In this document: positions 32,830 through 43,621 of the stretch, piece by piece
How the letters are laid out: every line of letters begins with the position of its first letter
Numbering within the stretch: the first letter of the stretch is position 1
Assembly: GCA_030949565.1 (NCBI GenBank)
Contig: JAUZSK010000014.1
Coordinates: forward strand, 1 to 64,000
Length of the DNA: 64,000 bases
DNA from: Enterobacterales bacterium
GTDB taxonomy: Bacteria; Pseudomonadota; Gammaproteobacteria; Enterobacterales; Kangiellaceae
Reading direction: 5' to 3'
The notes under the pieces: generated by a model
Databases searched by the model: none
Seen by the model: only the letters and a program-made list of their open reading frames with translations
Told to the model about the DNA's origin: nothing
Made by a program: the position numbers and the translations under genes

Positions 32830-35734
32830 ATGATAACTGATAAAATTATAAAACCTAACAAGCTGGCCTGTATTGTTGGCCTAGTCTGTACGGGGATGTT
32901 GCCCGCACTGGCCTATTCCGCTGATCAAGATGACGGGGCGGCCAATGAGAATCGAGTGATAGTCACCGGCTCTCGGATTAGACAGGTTCAGGAAGAAGGC
33001 AATGCACCGGTAATGATCTTAACCCGTGATGAGTTAACTCAAAGCGGATTTACTTCGATAGCAGATATTTTGCAAAGATTACCAGCCGCAGGTTCGGCTC
33101 TTAATTCTCGATATAATTCCAGTGGTAATTTCGGAATGCCTTCAGATGGTGGCGGTGTTGGGGCAGGTTCGGCTGAAGTAGACCTTAGAAATCTTGGCTC
33201 TAAGCGTACCTTGGTTTTGGTTAATGGCAAACGCTGGGTCAATAACTCATCTGCCAGTGGCTTGGGGCGAGCAGTCGATTTAAATACCATTCCGATGGCG
33301 GTTATTGAGCAGATCGAGATTTTGGAAGATGGCGCCTCATCTATTTATGGTTCTGATGCTATGGCAGGCGTGGTGAACATCATTACTCGTAAAGATTTTG
33401 ATGGTATGGAAATGTCATATTATGGTGGCCAATATGATGTGGGTGATGGAAAGACTAACAATATTGAAATGTCATTTGGTTCAAGTAGTGAAAAGCATAA
33501 TTTCTTCTTTGGTCTCAGTTATCGTGATCAAGAGTCTGTTAGTGCGGCTGATCGTTCTCTCGCATCAACACCTAAACCGGGTGGGCTAGGTCGTCATGGT
33601 AGTTCAGCCACACCGGAAGGACGTTATCTTTATATCGATGCTAATGGCAATTTGGTTAATGTGACAATTAATCCAGGGGTGACTAACCCAACGTTTGATC
33701 CGAATAACCCTGGTGGACCTAATGATGATTTTCATGCTTGGAGTAATGCGGATCGGTTTAACTATGCGGCATACAATCTTTACGTAACACCTAGTACTTC
33801 TACCAATTTATTTGCCCAAGGGAACTATGAAATTGCTGAGGATACCAACTTTAACTTTACCGCTATGTACAATAAGCGAAAGTCAAAAAACCAAGCAGCT
33901 CCAGAGCCCATTTTTATAGGGCCTGAAGCGGGAACTGGCAATGCTTATGCCGATGGCGTGGTGATTGACGTAACCAACCCCTACAATCCTTTTGGTGTTA
34001 CCCTAGACTCTAGCAATTTTATTTTCGCAGGTCGTCGGCCTATTGAAAATGGTCCACGTCAGTATTTTCAGGATGTTGATACGCTACATGTTGCCGCTGG
34101 ATTAGATGGCGTATTTGAACCTTCAGGCAATCCATTTTACTGGGATGTCAATTGGTCCTGGTCTAAAAATCAAGCCAGCCAGTTGAAAACAGGCGCACTT
34201 AATGCTCGTCGCATTAATTTAGCTTTGGGTCCTGTGGCGGCTTGTAATGCTGATCCTCTATGTGTACCTTTAAATATTTTTTGGTACTGGCAGCATGACG
34301 CCAGAAATGTTGAATTATATTTCATTTGTGCAACATGATAATAGCGAAATTAACCTGCAAACCTTCTCGGCTAATATTAGTGGCGATTTAATGGAACTAC
34401 CAGCGGGACCATTAGGCTTTGCCGCGGGTATCGAGCATCGACGCGAGTCAGGAAGTTTTGATCCCGATCCTATTGCTTCTAATGGCGAAACGATGGGTAT
34501 CCCAGCATCTCCAACTTCTGGTTCAATTGCCGTGGATGAATACTATATGGAAGCGAGTATTCCACTATTGGCGGATGCCTCATTTGCTAAAGAATTGTCT
34601 TTGTCATTGGCTTTTAGAAACTCTGATTACGATCTTTCGGGCAGTGAAACCACCAGCAAGTTTGGTGTGTTGTGGCGTCCAACGGATGATTTGATGTTTA
34701 GAGGAACCATCGCACAAGGTTTTAGAGCGCCAAGTATCGCCGAGCTATTTGCCACAGGCTCTCGTTCGGATGTGACTCTTACCGATCCTTGTAGCACCAC
34801 TGACCCAGCTGTTCAAGCAACCTGTACCTCTATTTGGAGCAATATGAGCTATCCGGCTTTTAATGCCGTTAATGCCAGCCAAATCGGCGTCCGTACTGGT
34901 GGTAATATTAACCTTAAGGCGGAAACATCTGACTCTACAACCTTTGGTATGGTTTATGATGCCAGTTGGGCGGCTGAGTCTGACTGGGCTAAATCACTGG
35001 TTGTTAGCATTAATTTCTATGACCATCAGGTCGATAATGCGATCCAAGCTATCAATCCACAACTGCAATTAAATCAATGTGTTTTAGGCGGTGATCTTGC
35101 GGCTTGTAACGGTATTTCACGGGTTGGTTCAGGTACTATCAATGGTTTTGATAATGCGTTAGTCAATGCTGGAAGTATCAAAACTTCCGGTTATGATTTT
35201 ACCCTAAGCTATAAATTACCTGAAACCAGTATGGGTGATTTTGGTATCATTTGGCGTAATACCATTATTGATGAATATATTGAAAATGGTGGAGCTAATC
35301 TAGTCGGTAAAGAGTTTGGTAGTGTGCCAGACCGAGGTATACCTGAGTGGAAATATGACTTGAGTCTGAATTGGAAAAATGGCGCCATGTCAGCCAACTG
35401 GAATATTCATTGGATTGATAGTTTGGTTGAATCATGCTCTGACTTTTTGGACGATTCACCGGATAGTTTAACTAATCAAGGTCTATGTTCAAATCCTGAT
35501 ACAGCCAATAATGGTAACTCTACCAATACTCTTGATGCGACTTTTACTCATGATGTTCAAGCAAGTTATGAAACAAAATTAATGAGTAAAGAAACAACTT
35601 TCAGTGTCGGTATTCAAAATGTATTCGATCAAGATCCACCCGCTTGTACTTCTTGTGATCTGAATGGTTATGATCCAGGTGTATACCAAGCACAGGGTCG
35701 GTTCGTTTATTTCCGAGCGATGGTTAGATTGTAA
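32830..35734 (+). CDS. TonB-dependent outer-membrane receptor, one apparent frameshift
   Basis: The frame breaks at the T run 34277-34282 (six T, five expected); correction reads NIFGTGSMTPEMLNYI and gives 967 residues. Signal peptide about 1-30. The plug domain starts at about 35 (RVIVTGSRIRQ, TRDELTQSGFTSIADILQRL, VDLRNLGSKRTLVLVNGKR, SSIYGSDAMAGVVNIITRKD). The 22-strand barrel fills the rest and contains FRGTIAQGFRAPSIAELFAT and LKAETSDSTTFGMVYD; it ends in FVYFRAMVRL. The GSRI opening and Asn/Gly-rich barrel place it among receptors for carbohydrates, peptides or unknown substrates, not clear siderophore receptors. No periplasmic-binding or transporter genes are next to it. Confidence 0.92.
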
Positions 35735-35745
35735 TCACGAACTAG

Positions 35746-35777
35746 AAAAAACGGCCTTTTTTAAGGTCGTTTTTTTT
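35746..35777 (+). terminator. Rho-independent terminator
   Basis: AACGGCCTT and AAGGTCGTT pair with a G-T wobble around a TTTT loop and are followed by eight T, right after the TonB receptor gene. Its A-rich left flank would allow weak function on the other strand. Confidence 0.85.
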
Positions 35778-35827
35778 ACTATAAATATGTTAAAGTGGCG
35801 ACAAGAATAGTAAACGGAGTTTTGAGT

Positions 35828-36733
35828 ATGTCACAAGCCAACTCAGTTAAATCAATTATATTTGCACTCACCGCTAATTTTTTAATTGCCATTGCAAAAT
35901 TCACCGCAGCTTATATTACCAAGTCGGGTTCGATGTTGGCGGAAGCGATCCATTCTTTGGTGGATACCAGTAATCAATTATTATTACTACTCGGTCTGAA
36001 TCGTTCAAAACAACCCGCTTCGGAAGAGCATCCACTCGGGCAGGGTAAATCCATCTATTTTTGGTCTTTTATTGTAGCGCTTATTTTATTTTCTCTCGGT
36101 GGCGTTTATGCCATTTATGAAGGCATTCATAAATTAGAGTCACCACAGCCTATTGAAGCACCTTTTATCGCCATTGGAGTTTTATTATTTTCGATTGTTG
36201 CGGAAGGGTTTTCTTTGTGGGGATGTATCCGAGAAGTAAACAAGGTTAGAGTAGGGCGCAGTTTTATTCAGTGGTTTAAAGATAGTCGCCAGAGTGAGTT
36301 ACTGGTGGTATTCGGTGAAGATGTCGCGGCATTATTTGGATTGGTCTTTGCTTTAATTGCAATCGCTTTAACCATGATAACTGGCGACCCTATTTTTGAT
36401 GCTATTGGAACGATTGTTATCGGTAGCCTGCTAGTTTTTATTGCTATCTTTTTAGGTAAGGAGGTAAAAGCTTTATTGATTGGGCAAGGCGTTGAACCCC
36501 ATATTAAGAAACAGATGTTGCAACAGTTGATGCAGCAAAAAACCATCGATAAGGTTTTTAATTTCTTGTCCTTACAAATGGGTGATGATGTGATGGTTGC
36601 GGTGAAAGTTAAAATGACTGAAAATGTATCCGCAAGCCAATTGATTGATGATATCAATGCTTGCGAAAGTGAGTTTAAACAAGCCTATCCGCAGGTTAAG
36701 TGGTTGTTTTTTGAGCCCGACCACCGCGATTAA
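35828..36733 (+). CDS. Cation diffusion facilitator (CDF) transporter
   Basis: A 301-residue inner-membrane metal/proton antiporter. ATG 35828 is chosen: it follows ACGGAG and gives the expected short N-terminus before TM1. Six hydrophobic segments are visible. TM2 holds the metal site HSLVD (about 42-46), TM5 carries GEDVAALFG with the paired acidic residue. The C-terminal cytoplasmic domain (about 215-301) ends in WLFFEPDH, with His for regulatory metal binding. Probably zinc (or iron/manganese) efflux. Followed 20 bases later by a small anchored protein, so possibly co-transcribed. Confidence 0.87.
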   Translation: MSQANSVKSIIFALTANFLIAIAKFTAAYITKSGSMLAEAIHSLVDTSNQLLLLLGLNRSKQPASEEHPLGQGKSIYFWSFIVALILFSLGGVYAIYEGIHKLESPQPIEAPFIAIGVLLFSIVAEGFSLWGCIREVNKVRVGRSFIQWFKDSRQSELLVVFGEDVAALFGLVFALIAIALTMITGDPIFDAIGTIVIGSLLVFIAIFLGKEVKALLIGQGVEPHIKKQMLQQLMQQKTIDKVFNFLSLQMGDDVMVAVKVKMTENVSASQLIDDINACESEFKQAYPQVKWLFFEPDHRD

Positions 36734-36752
36734 TAATGCAAGGAATTAGAGT

Positions 36753-37367
36753 ATGCTAAACAAAATACTAAGCAGTCTGTTTTTTATCGCCATTGGTATC
36801 CTGATCGGATACGCCCTCTTCTCCGATCAGGGAGACGCTAGCCATAATAAATTAGCTAAAAAGATGATCGATCAGCAAGACAAAATAGACAAGCAATCAG
36901 CGCCCATTTTTAGCAAGGTAGATTCTAATTATACAGACAAGAAAATGGCAAAAAATGCAGCGCAAGTTAAGCCAACTGAGTTGAGTAAGAAAACCGAAAA
37001 AAGTACCCATGAGGATAATTCAAGCGTTAACTCAGACGCGGCGGGCGATGAGGTTTCAAATGAACAATCTCAAGACTCATACCAAAATTGGAATTATACG
37101 GCGAACCAACTCATTGATGGTCCTGTTTCTGAATTATTATTTAAAAATGATATCTGGATAGAGCAAACAAAATGCAATGATGATCAATGCCTAATTAGTG
37201 TCGCATCCGATGTGAATAATCGACGTTTCCCAGCTTCCATCAGCAATACCATGGATTTTATCTCGAAACAATCGGGATTTACTCCTGGGATAAAGTCAAT
37301 TCAGCGAGAGGATGGGCAATGGGTAGCACAAATTGTAATGTATAAACCCGGCGCACCTGTTGAATGA
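36753..37367 (+). CDS. Membrane-anchored protein of unknown function
   Basis: A 204-residue protein with one N-terminal hydrophobic helix (SLFFIAIGILIGYALF), a polar low-complexity spacer rich in Lys/Ser/Asp (about 25-115), and a small folded C-terminal domain with two cysteines four residues apart (QTKCNDDQCLISVASD, about 144-153). I do not recognise it. It follows the CDF gene by 19 bases on the same strand, which suggests co-expression. The spacer plus periplasmic domain design is that of an envelope protein. Confidence 0.65.
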   Translation: MLNKILSSLFFIAIGILIGYALFSDQGDASHNKLAKKMIDQQDKIDKQSAPIFSKVDSNYTDKKMAKNAAQVKPTELSKKTEKSTHEDNSSVNSDAAGDEVSNEQSQDSYQNWNYTANQLIDGPVSELLFKNDIWIEQTKCNDDQCLISVASDVNNRRFPASISNTMDFISKQSGFTPGIKSIQREDGQWVAQIVMYKPGAPVE

Positions 37368-37384
37368 TAGAAAACACTATTTAG

Positions 37385-38434
37385 TTATTGTTTTGCATCA
37401 CTTGCGTTGGCAAGACTTTGCAATAATTTTTCAGTGTCCTGCCAGCCAATACAAGCATCGGTGATACTTTTACCAAACACTTCAGCTTTACCATTGACCA
37501 ATTTTTGATTGCCTTGTTCAATAAAGCTTTCAACCATGACCCCAAAAATATTTTGATTACCCTTGTCAATCTGCTGACAAATATCTTCGCAGACCAACAT
37601 TTGTTTATGAAAGTCTTTTTGGCTGTTGGCATGGCTAAAATCCACCATAATATTCGGTTTTAAGCCGGCGCTCTTTAATTGCTCGGTTATTGAATCAACA
37701 CTCTCAGCATCATAGTTAGGCTTTTTGCCACCGCGCAATATGACATGACAATCAGGATTGCCGGCAGTTTCAACAATGGCAGAATGGCCAAATTTGGTCA
37801 CCGAAAGAAAATGATGTGGGCTACTGGCCGCACCGATAGCATCCACCGCAACTTTAATATTGCCATCGGTACCATTTTTAAAGCCTACTGGGCAGGATAA
37901 GCCCGATGCTAATTCACGATGTACTTGAGATTCCGTAGTACGTGCACCTATTGCTCCCCAACACATAAGATCGGCTATATATTGCGGAGTGATCATATCT
38001 AAATATTCTCCAGCCGTGGGCAATCCCTTGTTATTTATATCGACAAGTAATTTCCTTGCTAGGCGTAGACCATGATTAATCTGGCAAGAGTTATCTAATA
38101 GAGGGTCATTAATCAAGCCTTTCCAACCCACCGTGGTTCTAGGTTTTTCAAAATAGGCACGCATAACTATTTCAAGCTGATTTTTATATTTTTCACGCAG
38201 CACGACCAGCTTATCTGCATAGGCTAATGCCGCCTCTGGATCATGGATAGAGCAGGGTCCAATAATGACCAATAGCCGATTATCATCGCCTTTCAGAATA
38301 TTATGAATCGCATCACGCCCCGCAACCACCGTTTCGGTAGCTTTTGCTCCTGCGGGAAATTTTTCTAACAGTGCAATGGGAGGCAATAATTCTTTAATTC
38401 TTTGGATACGGAGATCATCGGTTTGCTGATTCAT
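37385..38434 (-). CDS. aroG: 3-deoxy-7-phosphoheptulonate synthase (DAHP synthase), class I AroFGH
   Basis: A 349-residue cytoplasmic enzyme condensing phosphoenolpyruvate and erythrose-4-phosphate, the first step of the shikimate pathway. Motifs: IIGPCSIHDPEAALAYA (metal Cys61-type), RAYFEKPRTTVGWKGLINDP, GARTTESQVHRELASGLSCP, VGFKNGTDG, HVILRGGKKPNYDA, MVDFSHANSQKD. Length equals E. coli AroF/G/H (350-356). Which feedback isoform it is cannot be decided; aroG is used for convenience. No TyrR box was recognised. Divergent from lptD. Confidence 0.93.
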   Translation of the reverse strand: MNQQTDDLRIQRIKELLPPIALLEKFPAGAKATETVVAGRDAIHNILKGDDNRLLVIIGPCSIHDPEAALAYADKLVVLREKYKNQLEIVMRAYFEKPRTTVGWKGLINDPLLDNSCQINHGLRLARKLLVDINNKGLPTAGEYLDMITPQYIADLMCWGAIGARTTESQVHRELASGLSCPVGFKNGTDGNIKVAVDAIGAASSPHHFLSVTKFGHSAIVETAGNPDCHVILRGGKKPNYDAESVDSITEQLKSAGLKPNIMVDFSHANSQKDFHKQMLVCEDICQQIDKGNQNIFGVMVESFIEQGNQKLVNGKAEVFGKSITDACIGWQDTEKLLQSLANASDAKQ

Positions 38435-38660
38435 AGGGTGACTTCTTATTCTGGCGCCGCTTTATTATTTTTAGTTAAAAATAGGCTTGATTAAAGGTAG
38501 CTTCGGCTACCTGTGTTTATAGGGGTTATTATTCTCCAAATTGACAGCTAATAGCAAATAAAATCAGCCTAACTAACTTTTAGTTATAAAATTGACTGAG
38601 TTGTGGCATAAATTCTAGTATCATAGGCTTTATTCGGTTTTATTAAGAGCATCAAGCTAA

Positions 38661-41195
38661 GTGGTAATAGGGGTTAAGTGTCGAAATCACAAAATTAGAG
38701 GCAATATCGGTAGGCTAATGCTTGTCGGTTTGCTTGGTGGTGCCTGTAATTTGCCCCTAGAGGCTCAACAAGAGGCTCAAGATGAGCCGCAACTAGCTGC
38801 TATTAGTGAGACACAGCTACCGGCTCAAGCGCCGCGGTCCCTATTATTTGAATCTCGATTTGGAATCGATGCAAGCGGTCAGGCAGATTTATCCGTTTTG
38901 CAGGTATGCCCTAGTGTAAGCAGCAAGAAACCTTCTCGATACCCAATTATTCTTCAATCTCAGCCAATCCTTGTGAATTCATTAGATAATCGCAGTAACC
39001 CCCTAGTAACCACTCGATTGAAGGCAGACAAAGTTCCTGAAAACAGCCAAAACCTAACACGGCTAGAGGGGCATGTTTCCATGCTAACCGAGAAATCATT
39101 GTTAAAAGCCGATCTTATGATTAGTGATAATCAGAAACAGACGCTAGTGGCGATTGGTAATGTTTCGGTGGAAACTAGTGAATCATTATTAACCGCTAAA
39201 AAATTTGAAGGTGATCAAAAGACCCGTCAAACAAAATTGTCGGATGTTCAATTTAACTTTTTCTCGAATAATGCGAATGGTCAAGCCGAATCCATTAAGC
39301 TAGATATAGACAATGTTGCTACCCTGAGTCAGCTTACTTTTAGCACCTGTCCGACACAGGATGAAAGCTGGCGCTTTTCGGCCGACGAGTTGAAACTAGA
39401 CCAAAACAGTGGCCGAGGTGAAGCTTGGGGTATGTGGCTTAAGGTTAAAGGAATACCCGTGTTTTATTTCCCTTACCTTAATTTTCCCATCGACGACCAG
39501 CGTAAGTCAGGGATTTTACCACCAGCTATTAGCAGTGGTGGGCGTAATGGTTTTGATCTGTCATTACCTATCTATTGGAATATTGCACCGCCAGCGGATG
39601 CCACCTTTAAATTACGCAATATCGCTAATCGAGGTACCCAAATTGGTGCTGAATTTAGATATCTAAACAAGCTCTCGGTCAATCGTTTCGCTGTCGAGTG
39701 GTTAGGTAAAGATCAATACACCCGACAATTATTACTTGAACAGCCGAATTTGGCTGATGGATTATATGGCTTAAAAGAAGATCGCTGGGCAATATCACTG
39801 AGCAATGAAAGTTATTTCAACAACCAGTGGTCGGCGTCATTCAATGCCAGTAAAGTGAGTGACCGTGACTACTTTAAGGATTTAGGTGCTGATCTCATCA
39901 ATAAACAAGGCTATAACGGCCAGTCTCAATTAGTCAGTCGCGGGCAAATTAACTATCAAGATGATATTTGGCATTTTGTGCTAATGGCCGAATCAACCCA
40001 AGCATTAAGCGGCACTGAACCTTATCGTTTATTGCCCAGCGTTATATCTGATGCTAATTATTATGATACCGATAGCGGTATTTTATGGCAGTTTGATGGC
40101 GAATTAAGCAGTTTTTCTCACTCGAATGCCAGCCTTATAGATGGTAGTAGACTTAATCTAACACCCAAGATGAGTTACCCTATTCGCCGTTCTTATGCTT
40201 GGTTAACGCCACAACTTAGTTACCAGATGTCCCAATATAATCAAAACAACCCGCTGACAGGGGACAATGTTAAGGTCAACCGAAACTTGCCTATTTTTAG
40301 TCTTGATTCGGGGCTGATATTTGACCGGAGTATAAAGTGGGGTGAAAGCTCGCTTAACCATAGTTTTGAACCCAGATTGTTTTATGCCTATGTACCTTAT
40401 CGTGAGCAATCACAAATACAGAATTTTGATACTCGTATACCCGACGCCTCTTTTCAACAACTATGGCGGGCAAACCGCTTTGTGGGGATGGATAAAATAG
40501 GCGATACTAACCACTTTTCACTGGCCGTGAGCAACCGTTTTAGCGATACTCAAAGTGGCGACCAAAGGTTGTCTTTTTCAATGGGAAGGCGTTTTTATTT
40601 AGAACAGCGTCATTTGGCGTTAACCGGCCCTGATGTTGTACAGAATGATCGTTATTCTCCATGGATGGCCGAGGTGAACTTTCAACCGAATAATAAGCTA
40701 GAAATAAGCTCTTTTATTGAGTGGAGTGATGTTTCCTTTGGGATTAATCAGCATAAAGGCACTAATTTAGCCCGAACCAGGATAAAATTTGAACCCAAGC
40801 GGGATCATATTGTCAATTTATCCCATAGAGTTAGAAATAAAGATGGCTTTTCTAATGAGGAAATCGATTTTTCTTTCGCTTGGCCGGTGAATGATAGGTG
40901 GCGTATCGTCGGAAGATGGTATAATGACCTCAAGCGTGGGCGTACAGCCGAGTCACTGATTGGTTTTGAATATGAATCCTGTTGTTGGGCTTTGAGCATT
41001 GTTTCACGACGTTATCTTGATACCCTATTAGACGCAAACGGTTTGCCTGTTGTTACCAGTAGCGGGCTGCGAAGAGAAGAGTTTAACAGTGGCATTCAAT
41101 TACAGTTTGTCTTCAAAGGCTTAGGAAGCGCCGGCCAAAATGGCGTTTCAAAGCTTTTAGAAAGTAGCATTCGAGATTATCGAATGCGTTTTTAG
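38661..41195 (+). CDS. lptD: LPS-assembly outer-membrane protein LptD
   Basis: A 844-residue precursor. GTG 38661 is preferred because it supplies the basic n-region before the signal core (GRLMLVGLLGGACNLPLEA); an ATG at 38718 lies in the middle of that core. The N-terminal jellyroll (about 110-260, KADLMISDNQKQTLVAIGNV, AKKFEGDQKT) is followed by the large beta barrel. The disulfide cysteines are present: VCPSV near 87, STCPTQDESW in the jellyroll, and the adjacent pair in YESCCWALSIVSRRYL. Ends MRF. It inserts LPS into the outer leaflet with LptE. First gene of lptD-surA-pdxA-rsmA. Confidence 0.96.
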   Translation: MVIGVKCRNHKIRGNIGRLMLVGLLGGACNLPLEAQQEAQDEPQLAAISETQLPAQAPRSLLFESRFGIDASGQADLSVLQVCPSVSSKKPSRYPIILQSQPILVNSLDNRSNPLVTTRLKADKVPENSQNLTRLEGHVSMLTEKSLLKADLMISDNQKQTLVAIGNVSVETSESLLTAKKFEGDQKTRQTKLSDVQFNFFSNNANGQAESIKLDIDNVATLSQLTFSTCPTQDESWRFSADELKLDQNSGRGEAWGMWLKVKGIPVFYFPYLNFPIDDQRKSGILPPAISSGGRNGFDLSLPIYWNIAPPADATFKLRNIANRGTQIGAEFRYLNKLSVNRFAVEWLGKDQYTRQLLLEQPNLADGLYGLKEDRWAISLSNESYFNNQWSASFNASKVSDRDYFKDLGADLINKQGYNGQSQLVSRGQINYQDDIWHFVLMAESTQALSGTEPYRLLPSVISDANYYDTDSGILWQFDGELSSFSHSNASLIDGSRLNLTPKMSYPIRRSYAWLTPQLSYQMSQYNQNNPLTGDNVKVNRNLPIFSLDSGLIFDRSIKWGESSLNHSFEPRLFYAYVPYREQSQIQNFDTRIPDASFQQLWRANRFVGMDKIGDTNHFSLAVSNRFSDTQSGDQRLSFSMGRRFYLEQRHLALTGPDVVQNDRYSPWMAEVNFQPNNKLEISSFIEWSDVSFGINQHKGTNLARTRIKFEPKRDHIVNLSHRVRNKDGFSNEEIDFSFAWPVNDRWRIVGRWYNDLKRGRTAESLIGFEYESCCWALSIVSRRYLDTLLDANGLPVVTSSGLRREEFNSGIQLQFVFKGLGSAGQNGVSKLLESSIRDYRMRF
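41167..41193 (+). terminator. Hairpin with T-tail inside the last codons of lptD
   Basis: GCATTCGA-GATTA-TCGAATGC is a perfect 8-bp stem followed by GTTTTT and overlaps the final codons of lptD. It looks like a rho-independent terminator, or an attenuator, between lptD and surA. A TATAAT at 41233-41238 could restart transcription for surA. Confidence 0.6.
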
Positions 41196-41276
41196 TCGCT
41201 TGTTTGAATAACGGCAGTCATGCTGCTTGATTTATAATTTGATAATAGAGACCTTTGCTTGCCAAGGTCTCAATAA

Positions 41277-42590
41277 ATGAGAAAATTGAAAGAAATGAAA
41301 AAAATATTAAGTAGTTGGTTAAGTTTAATGATTCTAAGTTCTAGTTTTAGCTTGATGGCTGAAGTGCAATTGCTGGATCGTATGATTGCCATTGTGGATG
41401 AAGGTGTTGTTCTAGAAAGCGAACTGGTAAGGCGCACCAATGCGGTTATTTCACAGATTAAAGCCAGAGGGCAAAAAGTCCCTTCTCTTAAATTATTACG
41501 TAATCAAGTGCTTGAAAGATTAATCATTGAATCATTACAATTGCAAACTGCCCAACGTGTAGGTGTTCGAATTGGTGATAGAGAGCTTACAGCGACTATC
41601 GAAAGAGTGGCTGAAGGTAGTAAGTTGTCGCTTGAAGAATTTAAATCAAAAATTGAAAGCGAAGGCACTGCATGGACTGTGTTTCGCGAAGATCTACGTA
41701 ATGAAATTATGATCAGTCGAGTGGTCAGTGGGATGGTTCAACGTCGGATTCAAATTAGTGAGAAAGAAATCGATAATCTAGTGGCGCAAATGGACAAAGA
41801 AGGTGAGTCTCGAACTCAATATCACCTTGGTCATATCATGCTAGCTCTTTCAGAAAATGCCACACCGGAACAAATTTCAAAACAACGAGAACAAGCAGAG
41901 AAAATAATTGCTGCGCTTCGAAAAGGGTCCAGCTTTGAAGAGTTTGCGATTGCCTTTTCTGATGCCCAAGACTCACTCGAAGGCGGTGATATGGGCTGGC
42001 GGGGATTGTCTCAATTACCAACCTTGTTTGCTGGTACTGTAAAAAATATGGATGTGAAGGATGTTAGTGAGCCCTTAAGAAGTGGCAGTGGTTTACATAT
42101 TATTTATTTAAAAGAGAAAAAGGGCGGCTTTGAAGCTCAAGTAGTGGTACAAACTCATGTTCGACATATATTGGTCTCACCCAATGCGATCACTACCGAT
42201 AAACAGGCATTTGATAAAATTAGTCTAGCTCGAGATCGAATTTTAAAAGGTGAGGACTTTGGTGATCTTGCCAAGGAAATCTCTGATGATAAATCCAATG
42301 CGGCACAAGGTGGCGATATGTCTTGGATCGACCCTGGCGTGTTTGTTAAAGAATTTAGCGCTGTGATGGATAAACTACCTCTTAATGAACTGAGCAAACC
42401 GGTTAAAACGCAGTTTGGTTGGCATCTTATTGAAGTGCTTGGTCGCAGAGATAAAGATCAAACCGAGGACAAAAAACGTGAAAGAGCTTTTAAAATTTTG
42501 TCTAACCGTAAATTTGAAGAAGAGTCACAAACTTGGATCAGTGAGTTAAAAGAGAAATCGCATATTAAAATCATTGACCAAAAAAGCTAG
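41277..42590 (+). CDS. surA: Periplasmic chaperone / peptidyl-prolyl isomerase SurA
   Basis: A 437-residue protein. The signal peptide (about 1-30) ends near LMAEVQLLDR. The SurA N-terminal chaperone domain follows (IVDEGVVLESELVRRTNAV...), then two parvulin domains (about 178-280, YHLGHIMLALSENA...GLHIIYLKEKKGG; about 292-395, THVRHILVSPNAIT...FGWHLIEVLGRR). It escorts outer-membrane proteins, LptD among them, to the BAM complex. AAGG nine bases before ATG 41277; an internal ATG at 41295 is possible. 81 bases after lptD. Confidence 0.96.
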   Translation: MRKLKEMKKILSSWLSLMILSSSFSLMAEVQLLDRMIAIVDEGVVLESELVRRTNAVISQIKARGQKVPSLKLLRNQVLERLIIESLQLQTAQRVGVRIGDRELTATIERVAEGSKLSLEEFKSKIESEGTAWTVFREDLRNEIMISRVVSGMVQRRIQISEKEIDNLVAQMDKEGESRTQYHLGHIMLALSENATPEQISKQREQAEKIIAALRKGSSFEEFAIAFSDAQDSLEGGDMGWRGLSQLPTLFAGTVKNMDVKDVSEPLRSGSGLHIIYLKEKKGGFEAQVVVQTHVRHILVSPNAITTDKQAFDKISLARDRILKGEDFGDLAKEISDDKSNAAQGGDMSWIDPGVFVKEFSAVMDKLPLNELSKPVKTQFGWHLIEVLGRRDKDQTEDKKRERAFKILSNRKFEEESQTWISELKEKSHIKIIDQKS

Positions 42591-42625
42591 AGTCAGTTGT
42601 TAGCAAGCTTCAGGGTGTATTTTCT

Positions 42626-43621
42626 TTGACTGGTCCGCTGCCAAAAATATTACTGACTATGGGTGAACCTGCCGGTATAGGGCCAGAGCTGTTGGCTAAA
42701 ATCGCGCAAAATAATTACGACGCAGAAATTTCAGTATTGGCCTCGCCAGCTTTATTGCAAGCGGTTGCTAAGGAGCTTTCGCTTGATTTGTCGCTCACTC
42801 CGGTTGATTGGAATGCGGCGCCAGAGGGGCATGTTGCCGGTCGACTTTTGATAGAGTCGGTTGAGCTGTCTGCCCCCGTGCTGGTTGGTCAACTTAACGC
42901 TGCTAATTCTCCATCCGTTCTTAGTATGTTATACCGAGCCGGTGAATTGGCTCTAACGAAACAAGTGGATGCCATCGTTACCGCGCCGGTTCATAAGGCC
43001 ATATTAAATCAAATCAACCCCAACTTTCTCGGACACACCGAATTTTTTGCTGAACAGGCAAATACCGACCAAGTTGTTATGATGTTAGCCACGGATAATC
43101 TAAGAATTGCATTAGCTACCACCCATATTCCTCTGTCCAAAGTCAGTGAAACTATCAATTCAGATTTAATTGAAAAAGTGGTGCAGATCATAGATTCTAG
43201 TTTGGCTAACCTTAATATCCATCAAGTGAAAATAGCGGTTTGTGGGATTAATCCACACGCCGGCGAAGAGGGCTTGCTTGGCACAGAAGAAAAAGACTTT
43301 CTTAACGCCACTATCAAGCAGCTTGCTAATCAAGGTATCCAGATTGAAGGGCCTTTTCCTGCCGATAGTTTATTTACACGTCAAAATCGAGAAAGGTTTG
43401 ATATTTTTCTTGCGATGTACCATGACCAAGGTTTACCAGTGGTTAAAGCCATTGGTTTTGGCCAATGTGCAAACATAACCTTGGGCTTGCCTTATATTAG
43501 AACTTCAGTTGATCACGGTACAGCGATAGACATAGCTCCAAATCGATGCGCTTCGGCCTCTAGTTTGGATTATGCTATTCGCTATGCGATACAACTAGCT
43601 AAAGGGGAAATCCCGCAATGA
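42626..43621 (+). CDS. pdxA: 4-hydroxythreonine-4-phosphate dehydrogenase
   Basis: A 331-residue enzyme of pyridoxal-phosphate synthesis. TTG start at 42626 with AGGGTG 11 bases upstream. Motifs: LLTMGEPAGIGPELLAKI, IVTAPVHKAILNQINPNFLGHTEF (metal His at the end), HAGEEGLLGTEE (metal His), AMYHDQGLPVVKAIGF (third metal His) and GTAIDIAP. Length is that of E. coli PdxA (329). Stop overlaps the rsmA start (ATGA), so translation of the two is coupled. Confidence 0.96.
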   Translation: MTGPLPKILLTMGEPAGIGPELLAKIAQNNYDAEISVLASPALLQAVAKELSLDLSLTPVDWNAAPEGHVAGRLLIESVELSAPVLVGQLNAANSPSVLSMLYRAGELALTKQVDAIVTAPVHKAILNQINPNFLGHTEFFAEQANTDQVVMMLATDNLRIALATTHIPLSKVSETINSDLIEKVVQIIDSSLANLNIHQVKIAVCGINPHAGEEGLLGTEEKDFLNATIKQLANQGIQIEGPFPADSLFTRQNRERFDIFLAMYHDQGLPVVKAIGFGQCANITLGLPYIRTSVDHGTAIDIAPNRCASASSLDYAIRYAIQLAKGEIPQ

